Source: Paraspadella gotoi (Eukaryota; Chaetognatha). Taken from it: 64,000 nucleotides of DNA. The position numbers and the translations under genes are program-made. Below, piece by piece: positions 20,967 to 34,100 of the stretch. The stretch lies in the NCBI GenBank assembly GCA_051294375.1, contig CM119263.1, positions 30,319,376 through 30,383,375 of the forward strand. Reading direction: 5' to 3'. The number at the start of each line of letters is the position of its first letter. Within the stretch, counting starts at the first letter, position 1. The notes under the pieces were generated by a model, which made no database searches, was not told where the DNA came from, and worked only from the letters and a program-made list of their open reading frames with translations.

Positions 20967-23900
20967 TCACGTCAACGTCTCCGTCTCAATCTCTCTCCCC
21001 GCCAAACCGATCAATTCTCTCAACTTCTCCGTCAACAAACTCCTCAACTCTTCCATCCCCTCCTCCTCTTCCTCTTCCTCCTCAATCCTCCCACGAATCC
21101 TCTCCATCCATTCCTCGTCCGACTCCTCGCTCCTCTTTCCTTCCTCCTCCTCTTCCTCCTCCAACGCCCCCATGATCTCCTCCATCTCCTCTTCGTCCAG
21201 CCTCAAAATGGAACCGGCGACGCGTTTGGCTTCGAGAAGGGCGCCGTCCGACGCCGCTTCTCCTCGCGGCGTCGTTTTCGATCTCATCCTCTTCCTTCTC
21301 TTCCCCGCCAAATCTCTCCGCGTCCTCACGACGTCCCGAGCGAATGCTTCGACCGCGGCGGCGAGGGCAGCGCGCCGACGCAGCGACGCAGCCAGCGACG
21401 CCCGCATCTCGACGAGTTTGGCTTCGGTGGCGACGGCGACGCCGCGCATCTTGGCCACGGCGATTTCCTCCAGTTCGGAGAGACTGCGAGTCGATTCCGT
21501 CAATTGGCGGCGGGAGGATTTAAGGCTGGAGGGAATGTTAATAATGTTAATAAGAAACGTTGCTAAATACCATAAATAAATATAAAGCGAAAAATAATGA
21601 AAATATTTAACTTTGAAACAAAAATATAACGTCTGATTTAAAAAATACAACATGTAAATGAGATTAAGAGATTCAAGATTATAAAGAATCATCTCTTATA
21701 TCTAACTTTTCCTAAGAAGTTAGCAATTACTAAGCAGAAAACTTAATTCGAAGAATTCCTAAATCCAGGTGTCATATGCCTCTCACCTCTTCTCCTTGGC
21801 CAAACATTCTTCCTTCAGTCTCTTCACCTCCTCCTCCTTCGCCTCCTTCTCCTCCTCCATCTTCTTCATCTTCTCCCTCAGTCCCTCCATTCTCCCCTTG
21901 GCCGCCCTTGCCGCCTCCTCGGCCTTGCGCTGCCTCTCAACGCGGTCTTCTTCGGCGTCGAGGAGTTGGTCGCGTTCCGAGACGACCGACTTGGACTTTC
22001 TCTTCATCTCTTCGATGAGCGACCTTTTCGCGTCCCTGTCTCTCTCCAAAGCCTTCATCTTCTCTCCCACGCGGGTTAACTCCGAGTTCAATTTGTCCTT
22101 CTCATCCACGACCCGCTTCATCTCCTCCGCGACTTTGCTCAACTCCTCTTTCGCGGCCTTCGCCTCCGCCGTCCCTCGCTTCGTCTCTTCGCTTCTCTTC
22201 GTCGCCTCCGATTCGCTCGTTGTCGCTGCCTAAGTTTTAAATTTATAATACGATTTTTAATAATAAATTACGATAAATCTGCTTTTATTTACTAAGTATA
22301 TATTTTTTTCATTTCTTATTACATTAGTCACTCATTTTCAGCTTTAATTCCCATTTTTAATTTAATTTATTCAAAATAATAATAATAATAATAATATTGT
22401 AATTTTCTTATTTCCTCACCTTCCTCAACGCATCCACTTCCTCCTTCAACCCTTCCATCCTCCGCTCCGCCTCCTTCGCATCCTCCACCTTCCGCCTCAC
22501 CTCTTCGACAGCTTCCCTCCTTTCCCGCCTCGCCTCTTCGAGTGCACACGCCGTCTCGCTCGCCCGTGACCGCAGCGCCTTGATCGCCTTGCGGCAGAGA
22601 CGCAGACGATTGCGGAGGGCGGGGAGGTGACGGTCGACGCCGCGAGAAGCGACGGCGTGGGTGACTGTCTTGGCGACGGAGGATTGGAAACTGTCGCGGA
22701 GATTTTTTAGCGTCTCTGGTTCGCTGGAGGTGGGCGTGCCGTCGGGGTCGTCTATGGGATCTTCGGAGACGTCTTCTCCGTCGCGTCTCTCTCTCTCCAC
22801 CTCGCCAGTTCTTCTCTCTTCCAATTCCTCTCTCAATCTTTCCTTCTCTTCTTTCAAAACTTCAATCTCTTTTTCTAATTTTCCCATCACCTCCCTCTTC
22901 TCTTCTTCTCCCTCTCTCCTCCTCCTCTCTCTCTCCCTTCTCTCCTTTCCCGCCTCCGCCTTCGCTCTCGCCAATTCCTCCTCTAATCGCCTCCTCTTCC
23001 TCGTCTCCTCCGCATTCCTTCCCTCCTTCTCTTCCTCTCCCCTCCTCCTATTCTCCCTCAACTCCCTCTCCAAATCCTCATTAGTTTTTCTTAAAATCGA
23101 GATCTGCGCTTCCCTCCTCTTCGTCCTCTCCATCGCCTCCACCCTCAAACCTTCCTCTCTCCTCCTCCCCAACTCCTCCGATTCCCTCAACCTCCTCCCT
23201 ATCTCCTCCGCCTCTTTCCTCGTCTCCTCCACCTTCCTCCTCCACTCCTCCTCCCTCTCCTCGGCCTCTTCCGCCATCCTCGCCGCCTCGGCCGCGTGGC
23301 ATTCGACGACGGCTCGATTCTCGGCGAGTCTCGCCCGAAGAAGATCCGCCTCTTCCGCCGAATCCAAGATCCTCTTGGCCAACTTGGAATTCTCGTGGCG
23401 AAGCAAGACTCGCTCCTTCAAGACGCTCTCTACCGACTGCGCCGTCAAGGCCTTTCGCTCGCGATCCTCGAGCCTTTCGATCATTTCGTCCAGGTCGGAC
23501 TGGAGGCGGGCGACTCGCGAAGCCCGACAATCGTGCGCAGCCTTCAGAGTTCGGAGAAGGGCGTCTTTAGAATGAAGAGCGCGGCGAAGGTCGACGAGCC
23601 TTTGGTCGAGAGGTTGGGGGGAAGAGGAGGAAGAAGAGACTTTTTTCTTGAGATTTTTGTTTTTGTTTTGATTTTTGTTTTGCTTTCGTTTTGTTTCATA
23701 TTTGTTTTCCTTTTCGTCGTCGTCGTCGACGGCGACGACGGATTCCATTTTCGACACGAGTTCAGTTTTCTCGCGGAGTCTCTCTCGAAGGGCCGTCTTT
23801 TTGGAAATTGGAATTAAATAATCAAATTATCAAATAATACTACAAAACAATTCGAATGAGCTGAAATAAAATAATTACAACCCAAACGTTAAAAACTTAG

Positions 23901-26670
23901 TAAATGATAATATTTAAATAATTAATGATTTAAATTAGCTCGAAATACTATACTGTCAAACTCAAACTTCCCCATTCTCTATCGCCTCACCTGCTCCGTC
24001 CTCATCGTGATCATCTCCGCCTCGCATCGCAACAGGTCTTCAGTGACTTGACTCATCTTCCCTTGGCCGGTCGACGCCATCGAGACTTGCGTCTCCCTCT
24101 CGCGCTGCCGCACTTTCTCCTCCTGCTGCTCCTTCGCCGCCGCCGCCGCAGCAGCAGCAGCCTCTGCTCTCAGTCGATCTCTCACTCCTTCCGCTTCTTT
24201 CTTCTCTCGCTCCAATCGATCCCTCTCCCTCTCCACCCCATCCCTTTCACGCTCCAGCCGAGCCTTTTCCAGCTCCAGTGCGGCCACCCTGGCTTTGGTC
24301 TCCGCCTTGAAAGCCTCCAAACTGGTCTTCAGAGTCTGGGCGTCGGCGTCGAAGGTCGACTCTTGGCTCTTGATGACGCGCTGGGCGTCGGCCTGGAGGA
24401 GCTGGAGTTGGCGGATGATGTCGGCCTGGGAGGCGGCTTTGTCGGCTTCGGCCTGGCGTTTGTCGTGGAGGAGGATCATCTCCTTGCGGACGGACTCTAG
24501 TTCGCGTTCCTTAGTTTAATGAGTGTTTAAAATATAATATAAATAGATATTTTAATTATTTAATTATAATAATTTATATTACAATTAATTAATTCGTTTC
24601 CTCCAATTCTAACCTTTGCTTCAATTAGCTTCTTCTCCTTCTCCCTTTGCGCTTCCAAACCCTTGACGATCAATTTGGCGTCAGCGACTTCCTTCCTCGC
24701 CGCCTCCAACTCCCCCGCCCGACCCTTCGTCTTCTCGACGACCTCTTCCAACTTCCGCACCTTCGCCTCCGTCTCCTCCAATGATCGTCGACTCCTCTCC
24801 GATACCTTGCTCGAGGATTTCGCCTCCGCCTCCGCCGACTCCAGTCTTTGCTCTAACTCTTTCATTCGAATCTCTTTGTCTCTTTCTCTTTGCACCATCT
24901 CTCGCTCCATCACATCGGCTCTATGCTCCACTCGCTCCCTCTCGGCCTTTTCAGCTTCGGCTACTCTCTTCGCCTCGACCGCCTCCTTCGCCCGCTCCTC
25001 GACGGAGTTGTGGGCGGCGACGAGGGCGTCCCGGGCCGCCGTCGCGTCGGCCTCGAGTTCGGAGAGACGGGCGTCTTTGGCTCGGAGTATCCGCAGGACT
25101 TTGGCGTCCTTCTCTTCCGACTTTTCGCGCTCGCGACGCGCGACGAGATCCATTGACGCCGCTACGTTGGGGTTGGCCACCTTTAATCAGTACAAGGGGA
25201 GTTAAATCGCGGGGAAGTACAGGGTTGGGACCATATATCGAGACAAAACTTAACGTCCTGCCCTGTCTGAACGATTTCAGATACAATAATAAAATAGGTG
25301 CCAAAAGATTTTTCTGTCTTTTTACTTTCATATGCAATGAAACAATAACAAATTTTAAACCACTACGGGGCGTTGTGGATGTTTTCAAATCATTTAGTCA
25401 TTTTTATACGCGCACCTTATTTTGCATAGTATAAAAGCCATACTTGTTAATATTTTTCAGTGGTCGTTTCTGAACATGACAGTGTCTTATCTTCAATTGA
25501 CCTGATTTTAAGCTTTTCATCACTATCCAAATTAAACTTTTTTTTTTTTCAGGTAAGTAAAACAAAATTTTAAAAAGATTTTAACGAACAGACCTTAATC
25601 GTCAAATACTTTGTATTTCTTACCGTTTTAACCCTTTTATTGTGCATTCAGAAATCTTACAGGATTAACTTAATTATCTGATAATATCATTAATATTTTT
25701 TTCGATAAAAGTAATTTTTAGTAAAAATAAAACCAAACAATAACTTACCAGAACCTTACCTGCTTACTTCAAATTATTTTAAACCAAAATGCAATGTACA
25801 TCTTGCCAGAAGCATTATTTTACTATGAGTATTTCCAAAAAATATTTTTAACTGTTATGTTTCAGAATGAGATTAAATAATAAGTTTTCAACCATTTTTC
25901 TTCCAAACCGCGTGGAGAAAATCGAGCAGTTGCCTTTGCTGCATCAAAAAAAGGATTATATAAAATAATTTCAAAATTATTAAAATATCGTCTAAGAGTA
26001 TTATACAAAATTACAAATATTTATTCAGATTATAAAAATAATTAAGAATTTTAGAAAAATGATTTTTTAATTTTTGTCTCGATATATGGTCCCACCCCTG
26101 TAAGCCCGTTTAATAATATTCTTTTATAATTTTTAACTGGTTTTATGATTTAGAAAGTAGAATTTGCGGGTGTGACCCTTCTTTGGTAAAACATATTGGG
26201 AAAAGCCCAAGACTATGAAATAATTGTTTTCTGATAATAAATACAGATATGTTAGCTCGGCTGATTGCTTTAAAAATAGAGCAGGAATCCTCCTAGCGAA
26301 AAAGCTATTCTGTAATTAATGACAAATTAAAAATGAGATCGAGTCAATCTCATTTGCATATTATCGTATTTTGATTTAACAAATTAGCTTCCATTACGCT
26401 ACCATTAAGCTACAATTCATCTACCTGCAGCCTCTTCCACAAAGACCACACAAACTCCTTGTCCGCCTTCATCTGCGTCAACTCTCTCGTCAAGGCGGCG
26501 TTGGTCAAATTCAAGCGACTAATTTCCTCTTCGCCGTCAGAGGCGCCACGAGGACGAAGCGTCTCCTCGTCTCGTCTTCTCGCCGTCGGGAGATCGGAGG
26601 AAGACGAGGAGGAGGAGGCGAGGGAGGAAGGAGTGGAGGAGGCGATGGGGACGAGAGATGATCGAGACAT
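20967..26670 (-). CDS. CNTLN: Centlein-like centriolar coiled-coil protein
   Basis: Centlein links centrioles at their proximal ends (with C-NAP1 and CEP68 in vertebrates). Six exons: 26425-26670, 24614-25180, 23991-24509, 22420-23796, 21787-22229 and 20967-21525; 3711 bp, 1236 aa (human about 1400). The N-terminus carries the family signature KEFVWSLWKRLQ at the end of exon 1, then VARREREKSEEKDAKVLRIL. Almost all the rest is heptad coiled coil with very long charged (E/K/R) stretches. The C-terminus has SILRLDEEEMEEIM...EWMERI, matching the end of vertebrate centlein. The start chosen is the first Met (26670); the frame is open further upstream without another Met. A mariner-type MITE lies in intron 1. 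Much of the middle has too little complexity to be aligned by eye. Confidence 0.85.
25220..26100. mobile_element. Tc1/mariner-type non-autonomous DNA element (MITE)
   Basis: 881-bp element in centlein intron 1. It has terminal inverted repeats of 29 bp with one mismatch (CAGGGTTGGGACCATATATC... on the left, complement of CAGGGGTGGGACCATATATC... on the right), and is flanked on both sides by TA (25218-25219 and 26101-26102), the target duplication of the Tc1/mariner superfamily. The interior is AT-rich with no transposase frame. Confidence 0.85.
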
Positions 26671-28154
26671 CGTGGAGGCTTCGAGGTTGAAGGGAAGTTT
26701 GGTCAAAGTCTAACGAAGATGATCAAGTCTTTCAATTACTACATCGCGGATTAAGAGGGCATCTCCAGTCGGATCCATTTTAAAATCCGGTCTGAATAAA
26801 ACGCCCGAAGACAGAAATTTCCAGCTCATTTTTCGAGTTTTTGTTGATTTAGAAGTAAGGGACATTGTTTATAAGGTTTGACGGCTTGAGCTTCGATTAA
26901 GAGCTAACAAAGAAAATTAGAGTTTCGATTTCTATAAATAGAATCCATTTTGAAACAAGATGCGTCGTTTGTAAAAATTTGTCACCGTTCAATCGACGAA
27001 AACAAAAGAAATTCCGACAACAAAAAAAAGAAAAGAAAGGAAAAAGTTCAGCTCTCTCTACACGAGGAGGGTACGCCGAGTCGGCCACGTTGGTTTTCCC
27101 GGTTGAATTGTTTATTGCTTCGACAACAGTCGAGTCTCTCTCCGAAGCGACATCTCTCGCTTTCGCTCTCTCTCTCTCTGCCTCGTTTTCGATCTTCGCT
27201 TTTCGATTTTCCTCTTCCTCGCGAGAGAGATAGACTTTAATCTAATTTGCATATTCGAGTCGGAAAAAAAAAACACTTTTTCCCCTCCTCCTCTTCCGTC
27301 CGTCCCTTTCCTGAGTTTTCGCACTTGGGTTCGAGGAAGCGAAAGGATTTTAAGGAAATGAAATAAAGAGTGAAACTTGAAAAGGGAAATTAAATGGAGA
27401 GAAATAGAGAGCAAGATGAGGAAAGAGTGTTGAGTAGAGAGAGATGGAGAGGCAGAAAGGATGATTCAGAAAAAAAATAAGAGGAAAACAACAGATTTCT
27501 AAATTCGTGAACAATGTGAAAAATTATAAGCCCCGATTAGTATATTTAAAAATTTAAATTTTATGGATTCGAAAGATTTTTCATGAAACAAAAGCTACTA
27601 AGTCTCAGCTGGGAAATGCTTAAAAACACACAAAAGTTATCGTAATTATATATGATTTCAGGCATTCTTAAAATCAACCAAACTAACTTTGTTAACACAA
27701 TAGTGAATAAATATTTCTTGAGCAACCACCCACTCATCCGAATTCCCTTATCGAACCGTAGTGATCAGCTGATCGGCCCATGGGCGCCATGGAGACGGGA
27801 CTCTGCTTCCCGCGATGAAAAAAAAAATTGGCTAATGAGTTTTTGGCGAAGATGATTGGCGCAGACGCGCGTGAATCCGCGTGAATCATCACGAGTCGAG
27901 TTTGTGAACAACGACGAAGCTCAAATTCCTTCACATCTTTTTAAAATCTAAAGATTAATCCGGATTTTGAAAAGCTTTATTCGCCGAGGTGAGGATTTAA
28001 TACATCTAACTTACCCTCAACGACGTCTAATAGGTTTTCCACCAAATCTACTGCTGCCAGCGTAAAAAACAAAGGTCTCACTCATCTAACAAACGTTTCA
28101 AGGTTCACAAAAAATTCACCCTTGCCTCAAGTCTCCCCCTCTCCACCCCCGACA
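26671..28154. other. Divergent intergenic region between centlein and the phosphatase gene
   Basis: 1.5 kb between two divergently transcribed starts, so it should hold both promoters. It contains CT-rich runs (27040-27290), ATTTGCAT at about 27247, and AT-rich DNA. I see no convincing gene; the short open frames here lack splice context and family resemblance. Confidence 0.5.
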
Positions 28155-31100
28155 ATGGAGGGTCATCAACTGGAGAGTCCAACGGAGGAGGCTTCGGCGA
28201 TGATCAGCGGTCCGCCTCCGCAGATCAAGTGGATCAACGCCTCCGCCCTCTACAACCGGATGCAAGTCAATCCGCAGTCGCTGCTGCTCATCGACGTGAG
28301 ACCCGTCGCCGCTTTTGCAATCGCTCACGTCAAAGGTGAGTTCGATCGGAAGTCAATTCTGGCGAAACCTTACTATTAACCTCAAGGGGAAATTCGCTGG
28401 CTTACCGATTAAATATTACTGCTACACCTTTTCCCTTAAGTTCTTTATTCTTTATGAGCTGATTGGCAAATTAATTGGCAACAGCCAGAGACATTTTTCC
28501 AAGATAGAGACTACAGAGCACATTTCCTTGGTAACTAATACTTCGCGAGCTGGGGATTAAAAATTCAATCTGTTATCTCCTGCCATACTGTCCAGTATTA
28601 GTTAAAACGTTCTTTTCTTTCTTTCTTGAGAGTTACTTCTTATTAGCTGAAAACATTATTTTTCAAAAAAGTAATTGCTTTTTAAAATTAATCACTTTTA
28701 ACACAAAAAAAACAATATTTAAAAAGGAAAAATAATCTTATTACTCGAGAGATCGTCAAAAGTCAGGGATCTGGTACGGATCTCGTCAGAAGACAAACCG
28801 TTTATTGAGGCCAATTATCAAAACGATTTAATGATAATGTGAAAAACCATTTATTAGCCAAATAAAATAGTAAACACAATATATTTGAAATAATGATATT
28901 TATGCTAAGAGTGAATATGATAAAAATAATATATCGTATCAATGTAATGTGTTGAAAAATAATCCTTTGCGAATGAGTATAGGGACACGTAACGAAAATG
29001 TTATGACGATCCCTCGGTAAATTAAAAAAACAAGGTGATAAATTGTTGTATATGAAAAAATAAGAGAAAAAAAATAAGCGTCTTTACAACAAAAAACATC
29101 AGAAGGACAACAGTCGCGTTTATTTGGAGGGAAAGTGATACGAATGACGACGACGACCAAGAGAAAGGGAAAAACAAAATACCGTCACTCTCTTCACATC
29201 TCTCTCCCGTGAGATTAAATTTCTTATCCTGATTCACGAAGCTTTTCTCTCTCCCTTTTAAGTTCCATCTCACGAGTCAACACAATAGTTTCACTGGACT
29301 CGATATTTCCGCGGGAGAGAGAAGAGATCGAAACAATATTTTTTTTTCTCCCCTAACTTCACTTTTTTGTCGATCGACGTCGCAAAAAAAAAAATCCAAA
29401 TCACTTATTCTTGTGGAAAACGAATAAAAGAGAAGAGGATATTGTATGGAGAAACGAAAGATGCGAAGTTCCGACGAACGAATTGGGGAAAACCTCGAGA
29501 GCGTCAAAAAAAACAAAAAAAAGATGAGGCGAGGCGAGGCGGAATCATCCTTCAGCAGAACTTCCATCTGTGGCCGCACTCGTTGCAGAAGACGAACGTC
29601 GTCATCGGCTCGTCGGCCGATCGTGTCTGGAGTTGGTTGTACGAGCAGTTGCTCTTACCGCATCGACCGCACTGAGAGATTGGGGCGGGAATTGAGAAAT
29701 TTATATTTCTATATTAATTATTAATACTACAGAGCAGAAACCTACTCACCTTAAATAAAGAAGTAGTTGTGCCTCCTTGCTTCGCCATTTGGTGATCTTT
29801 TATGCTCTCCTTTGTGAACGCCTCCCTGATTTTTAAAGAGTGATGATTAGCGAGCTCCGATATTGACGCATATCGACTCACCCGAAGACTTACCTCAAAC
29901 CTTTCATTTCGGAAGATGCCATTTCTTCGGACGTCATCGTCGCCAGTTTTTCGGGGGATATTAAGCCGCACATCACATTGTGACTAAAAATAGATAAGTT
30001 TATGTATTTGTACTATTGTATTACTACATCTTTTATTACATCATTAAATGCCACGAATGACGACTTACCTGAGCATTGGATTCTTGGAATCTTTGAGGTT
30101 AAAAACTCGCGACCGGACGCAATTCTTGTACTTCATTCCCGTGTCCGTGAAATGATCGAATATCGCGTCCTCGATCTAAGAGAGACGAAACAGAACTAGA
30201 GTTTTTTTGTTTTGTTTTTGTTTTTTTTTAACCGAGCGAAGGGAAAACACTCCCCCCCCCCACACCTGTCCGGCCATGTCTTTGTAGTCGAGGCCTTCCG
30301 TCTCGACGGGCTTGTTGGCCTGCAATGCGTTGGAAATCATCTCGCGGCATTTTAGTCGGACAGGGTCGGACGTGTAGGACACCATGCCGGATGCTGTCGG
30401 TTTGGCTTATGAAAATGTGAAGAAAACAATTAATATTCAGAGTTACATATTATTGTATCAAGCTCGTTATAACCGCGCCAACCCAAACTACTCACTCTCG
30501 TCGGCGTCGTCTTTGGGTGTGGAGGCGCCGGAATCTCCACCCGGCGTCATCGAGGATTCGGCGTCGCTCTTTCTCTCCACTTCTTTAGCGCCGGCGCTGG
30601 ATTCTCCGGCGCCATCAGCCTTTGCAGGCGTGCCGCCGCCGCCGTCGGGCAAAAGTTTTTTCCAGGATTTGATAAGAGCTTTGGCGGCGGAGATGACCTG
30701 ATCGTCCTTGGTTCGCTTCCGGAGATTGTTGACCGTCATTCCGATCTTGGTTTTCTGAATGGCGGGAAAAAACAAAAGGGAGGATTCGTCGTGTTTTTTT
30801 CGCTGTTTTTTTTTTATTTGGAAGCCAAGAAGCGAATGAACATTTGCTTTTATTCAAAGGGTTCTTACACTGTCCACCACCTCATTCAACCCCTCTCATC
30901 ATCTCATCCCTCTTCAATCCTCTTCATCCACCTGCAAGACTTCAAGCGTCATCTCCGTCTCCTTGAGCCTCTTGAGGATGTCGAGGGCGGAATCGCAGTC
31001 GTCGGCTGAGATCTTCTTTTCCAGTTTTTTGCCCAACTTCATCACCTCCTCTTCCAGCCCCATTTTGTTTTTCCTTTGGTTTTTGGTTATTTAAAGCGAG

Positions 31101-34100
31101 GTTTTATTTTGAGGAGAGAGAGAAGAAAATATCTCCTTTTTTTAGGGTAGAGGGAGAAGTCAGGAGTTTGTTGCTGTCGCTAAAAAAGTTGTAAGTATCG
31201 AGGTTCAAAGGCCACAGAATACATATAATTAATTGACGATTTCGCCAAACAGATTTCCAATGAATAAAGAATTTGCACTTTCAACAAATAAAAACGGAAT
31301 CTACTGACGGCGAATAAGCGGTCCAAATTTTTCGAATAAGCGGTATATAATTTTTATATTGGTTGTACCAATTTCATATTATAAAAAAAATAATTACAGA
31401 ATCACCAATGAAACAAAAGGAATGCGGGAAAGACTTAGAGTCTTGACATATCGGCTGATGACTACGATCTATGGCCGAATAAAATATTACGGCGGACTAT
31501 CGCGATTCGATGAGCATTGAGATCGGAACTTCTAGAGTACGAATGGCCGCAGTCAGTGTTACAATTCGGTTGTCCTCAATTGGAGGATGCGGCGAGCGGA
31601 GCGGGGAATGGCTCGTCGACCGGCAACGTCCCCGCTTCTTCGATGCGAACGTCGTGAGTGGGTTTGTGGCCGGCGCCGACGTTGACTTCCTCGATGCGAC
31701 GAACGACGCCGAGACCGGACAAGACTTTGCCGAAAACCACGTGCTTACCGTCCAACCATGGGGTCGACGCTGGTGGGTAATCAAAGACTTCAAAATAAGT
31801 AACAATATGAATGTTATAATAATATTCAACGAGTCTCGCACCGGCGCAAATGAAAAACTGCGATCCGTTGGTGTCGACACCGGAATTGGCCATGGAGACC
31901 CAACCGGCGCCGACGTGGCGAAGGATGAAGTTCTCGTCGGCGAATTTGACGCCATAGATGCTTTGGCCGCCGGTCCCGTCCCCGCGGGTGAAGTCCCCGC
32001 CTGAAAACACCACAAGAGGAAGAGAGTGAGATAGAAATGTAAGATACATAATCAATGATTATTGATGGAAAATATTGATTAGCAATATTGTAAGACGGGA
32101 ATTCCTGAGGTGTTAAGAGAATAATTTTCCGAACTAATAATGCCCTTCGGAAACTCATAATAATCAAATACTAACATACCACCCCACAATAACCTTGGAT
32201 CATGAAGCCCTTAATGACTCGATGGAAGGTCGAGCCGCGAAATCCGCACAACTTGTTGGCGACGACGACTCGTCCAGGTTTTTTGTGACAAGTTGCTAAC
32301 TAAAGCGAAATTTGAGAAGGAGAGAAGTTAAGAAAATTCAACCCCTCGAAGGTGGAATCAATCGAGACACGAACCTCGACGAAGTTGTTGACCGTCTTGG
32401 GGACGGTGCGACCGAAGAGGCCGATCTCGATGCGGCCCACGTTGGCTTGGCCGTGGAAAATCTCAAAGTAGACCTGCGAGAATAAGCGATCTTCAGAACA
32501 TTGTTATTGAGGGGGGAGGTAAGGCATTTCCATTTCTCATCTTTTTCTGTCTTTCTACGTAGACGGTATAGTTATCTCATCCTTGGATTTGATTACCTTG
32601 TGAGTGACGAGGGGTCGCCCGTCCTTCGTGAGTCCCGTTCCATCATCTTCCTCTTTTGACCAGGGAAAATGGTACAAGACGAAGACTGTGAAGAGAAACG
32701 CTAATATTTTTAGTAATCATTAGTAATATTATTAGTAATAATGATACTGACACCGGATTCTCCAACCCACGGAGCATCCCACTTACCAAGGAGTAGGAGA
32801 CCGACGCAGACGGCGACCTTTAGCCGATTCGGCGAACGGAGCTTCAAGAGCGCCAGTTTATCTACGTTGCCAAGGTGATTTAAAGAGTTATCGACCCCTG
32901 GAAACCTCGATTAGATAATCTGACCGATGCTCTGGAGAAAGTCAGCCTCACATTTCTCGTTCATAAATATGAGTTTTTAATTTTCTAAGAATTTAAAAAG
33001 GAGACAAATAAAAATAAAAGAAAAACGCTTCCCTAAGTTTAGTTTGTAATATTTTTTTGTTTTTTAATTGCGTTGAACGAAGAAAACCTTTTGTATTACT
33101 AAATATAATAGATTATATTATTATCTATTATACCGAATCTCCTAATCACTTTCCTCGTTCCAACAAAGAGGTCGATCCGGCGACGGGAACCGAATTTGAA
33201 AAAAAAATAAAGGATGAAACTTGGAAGACCAGAAATGAAATTTGTCTTTAAAGAGAAAAACGAAGATTCGCGAGCGAATCGTTTTCTTATTATTAAAACA
33301 TTAATTAATTAGAATAAAAGAATCTCGAGCACAGGATTTTTTTCACATTCTTAACCGTTCGGCTTTAGGGAGACCGACGGCAAGCCGATGAAGCTTATAT
33401 GGCAGTTATATAACGAGCGGAAAAACACAATATATTCATGTATGTATAAGACGCTTTTCTCGCTCGACGGATATATCGTTAAAAACAATTAATATTATTA
33501 ATTCCTACTGCAATCAACGAGCAACGAGCGAGAATCGACGTTCGAGAAAAAAAAAAACCCCCAAAACAATAAAAAGGTAAAAAGGGACAGGTGCACGTGG
33601 AGAGATATATTGGTTGAACCAATTTAAAAGAAAGACACCGTCGGGAATTTAAAAGACACCAAGAAGTTTGTTTTCTTTTATCCAAGATAGTAAACGTCGT
33701 TGTTTGCACGACTTAAAGAAAAAATTAAAAACAATACTTTGGCGCAGAACGGGGTTTTGTATTTTTAACAGAATAAAAAAATGTCAAGGCGATGCGCAAT
33801 TCAATTTAAACTTGGTTGATTTTAAAAATTGTTTCTTAGAAGTCGTTTTGTTTTTGTATTCTTTTTTTTTTTGTTATGAATTAGTTTTGTTTACATTCGT
33901 TGTTCATCTAATGGATGACGTTGGGTTTTGAAAGGGAAGGCGGCGTGAGCAGCGAGCGTTTAAAACTCTTCGGGGGCGGCGTTTTCGTCTCCGTCGGCGG
34001 CCTGGGTCAACCGATTATATATGTAAGTTACAGTGACTCACCCAGCGATCGTTTATCTCCGCCCCCCACCACCTCACAACTCGACTTGCCTGAAAGCCCT

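Noticed and set aside
20967-25180. Long open frames on the plus strand (for example 304 aa at 22661-23575)
   Set aside because: They are antisense shadows of the low-complexity centlein exons; composition is serine/leucine-rich with no domain and no splice logic.
26410-26706. Centlein start at 26706
   Set aside because: The codon there is TTG, not ATG; the first real Met is at 26670.
28960-29280. Minus-strand frames with hydrophobic stretches downstream of TFIIS
   Set aside because: AT-rich, no splice-consistent partner exons and no family resemblance.
31576-32055. Single-exon cyclophilin frame of 159 aa
   Set aside because: It reads through an intron (31770-31841); the conserved FFICA...PWLDG join needs that intron removed.
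33057-33931. Short plus-strand frames between EB1 and the cyclophilin
   Set aside because: Low-complexity AT-rich intron/UTR sequence; no conserved motif.
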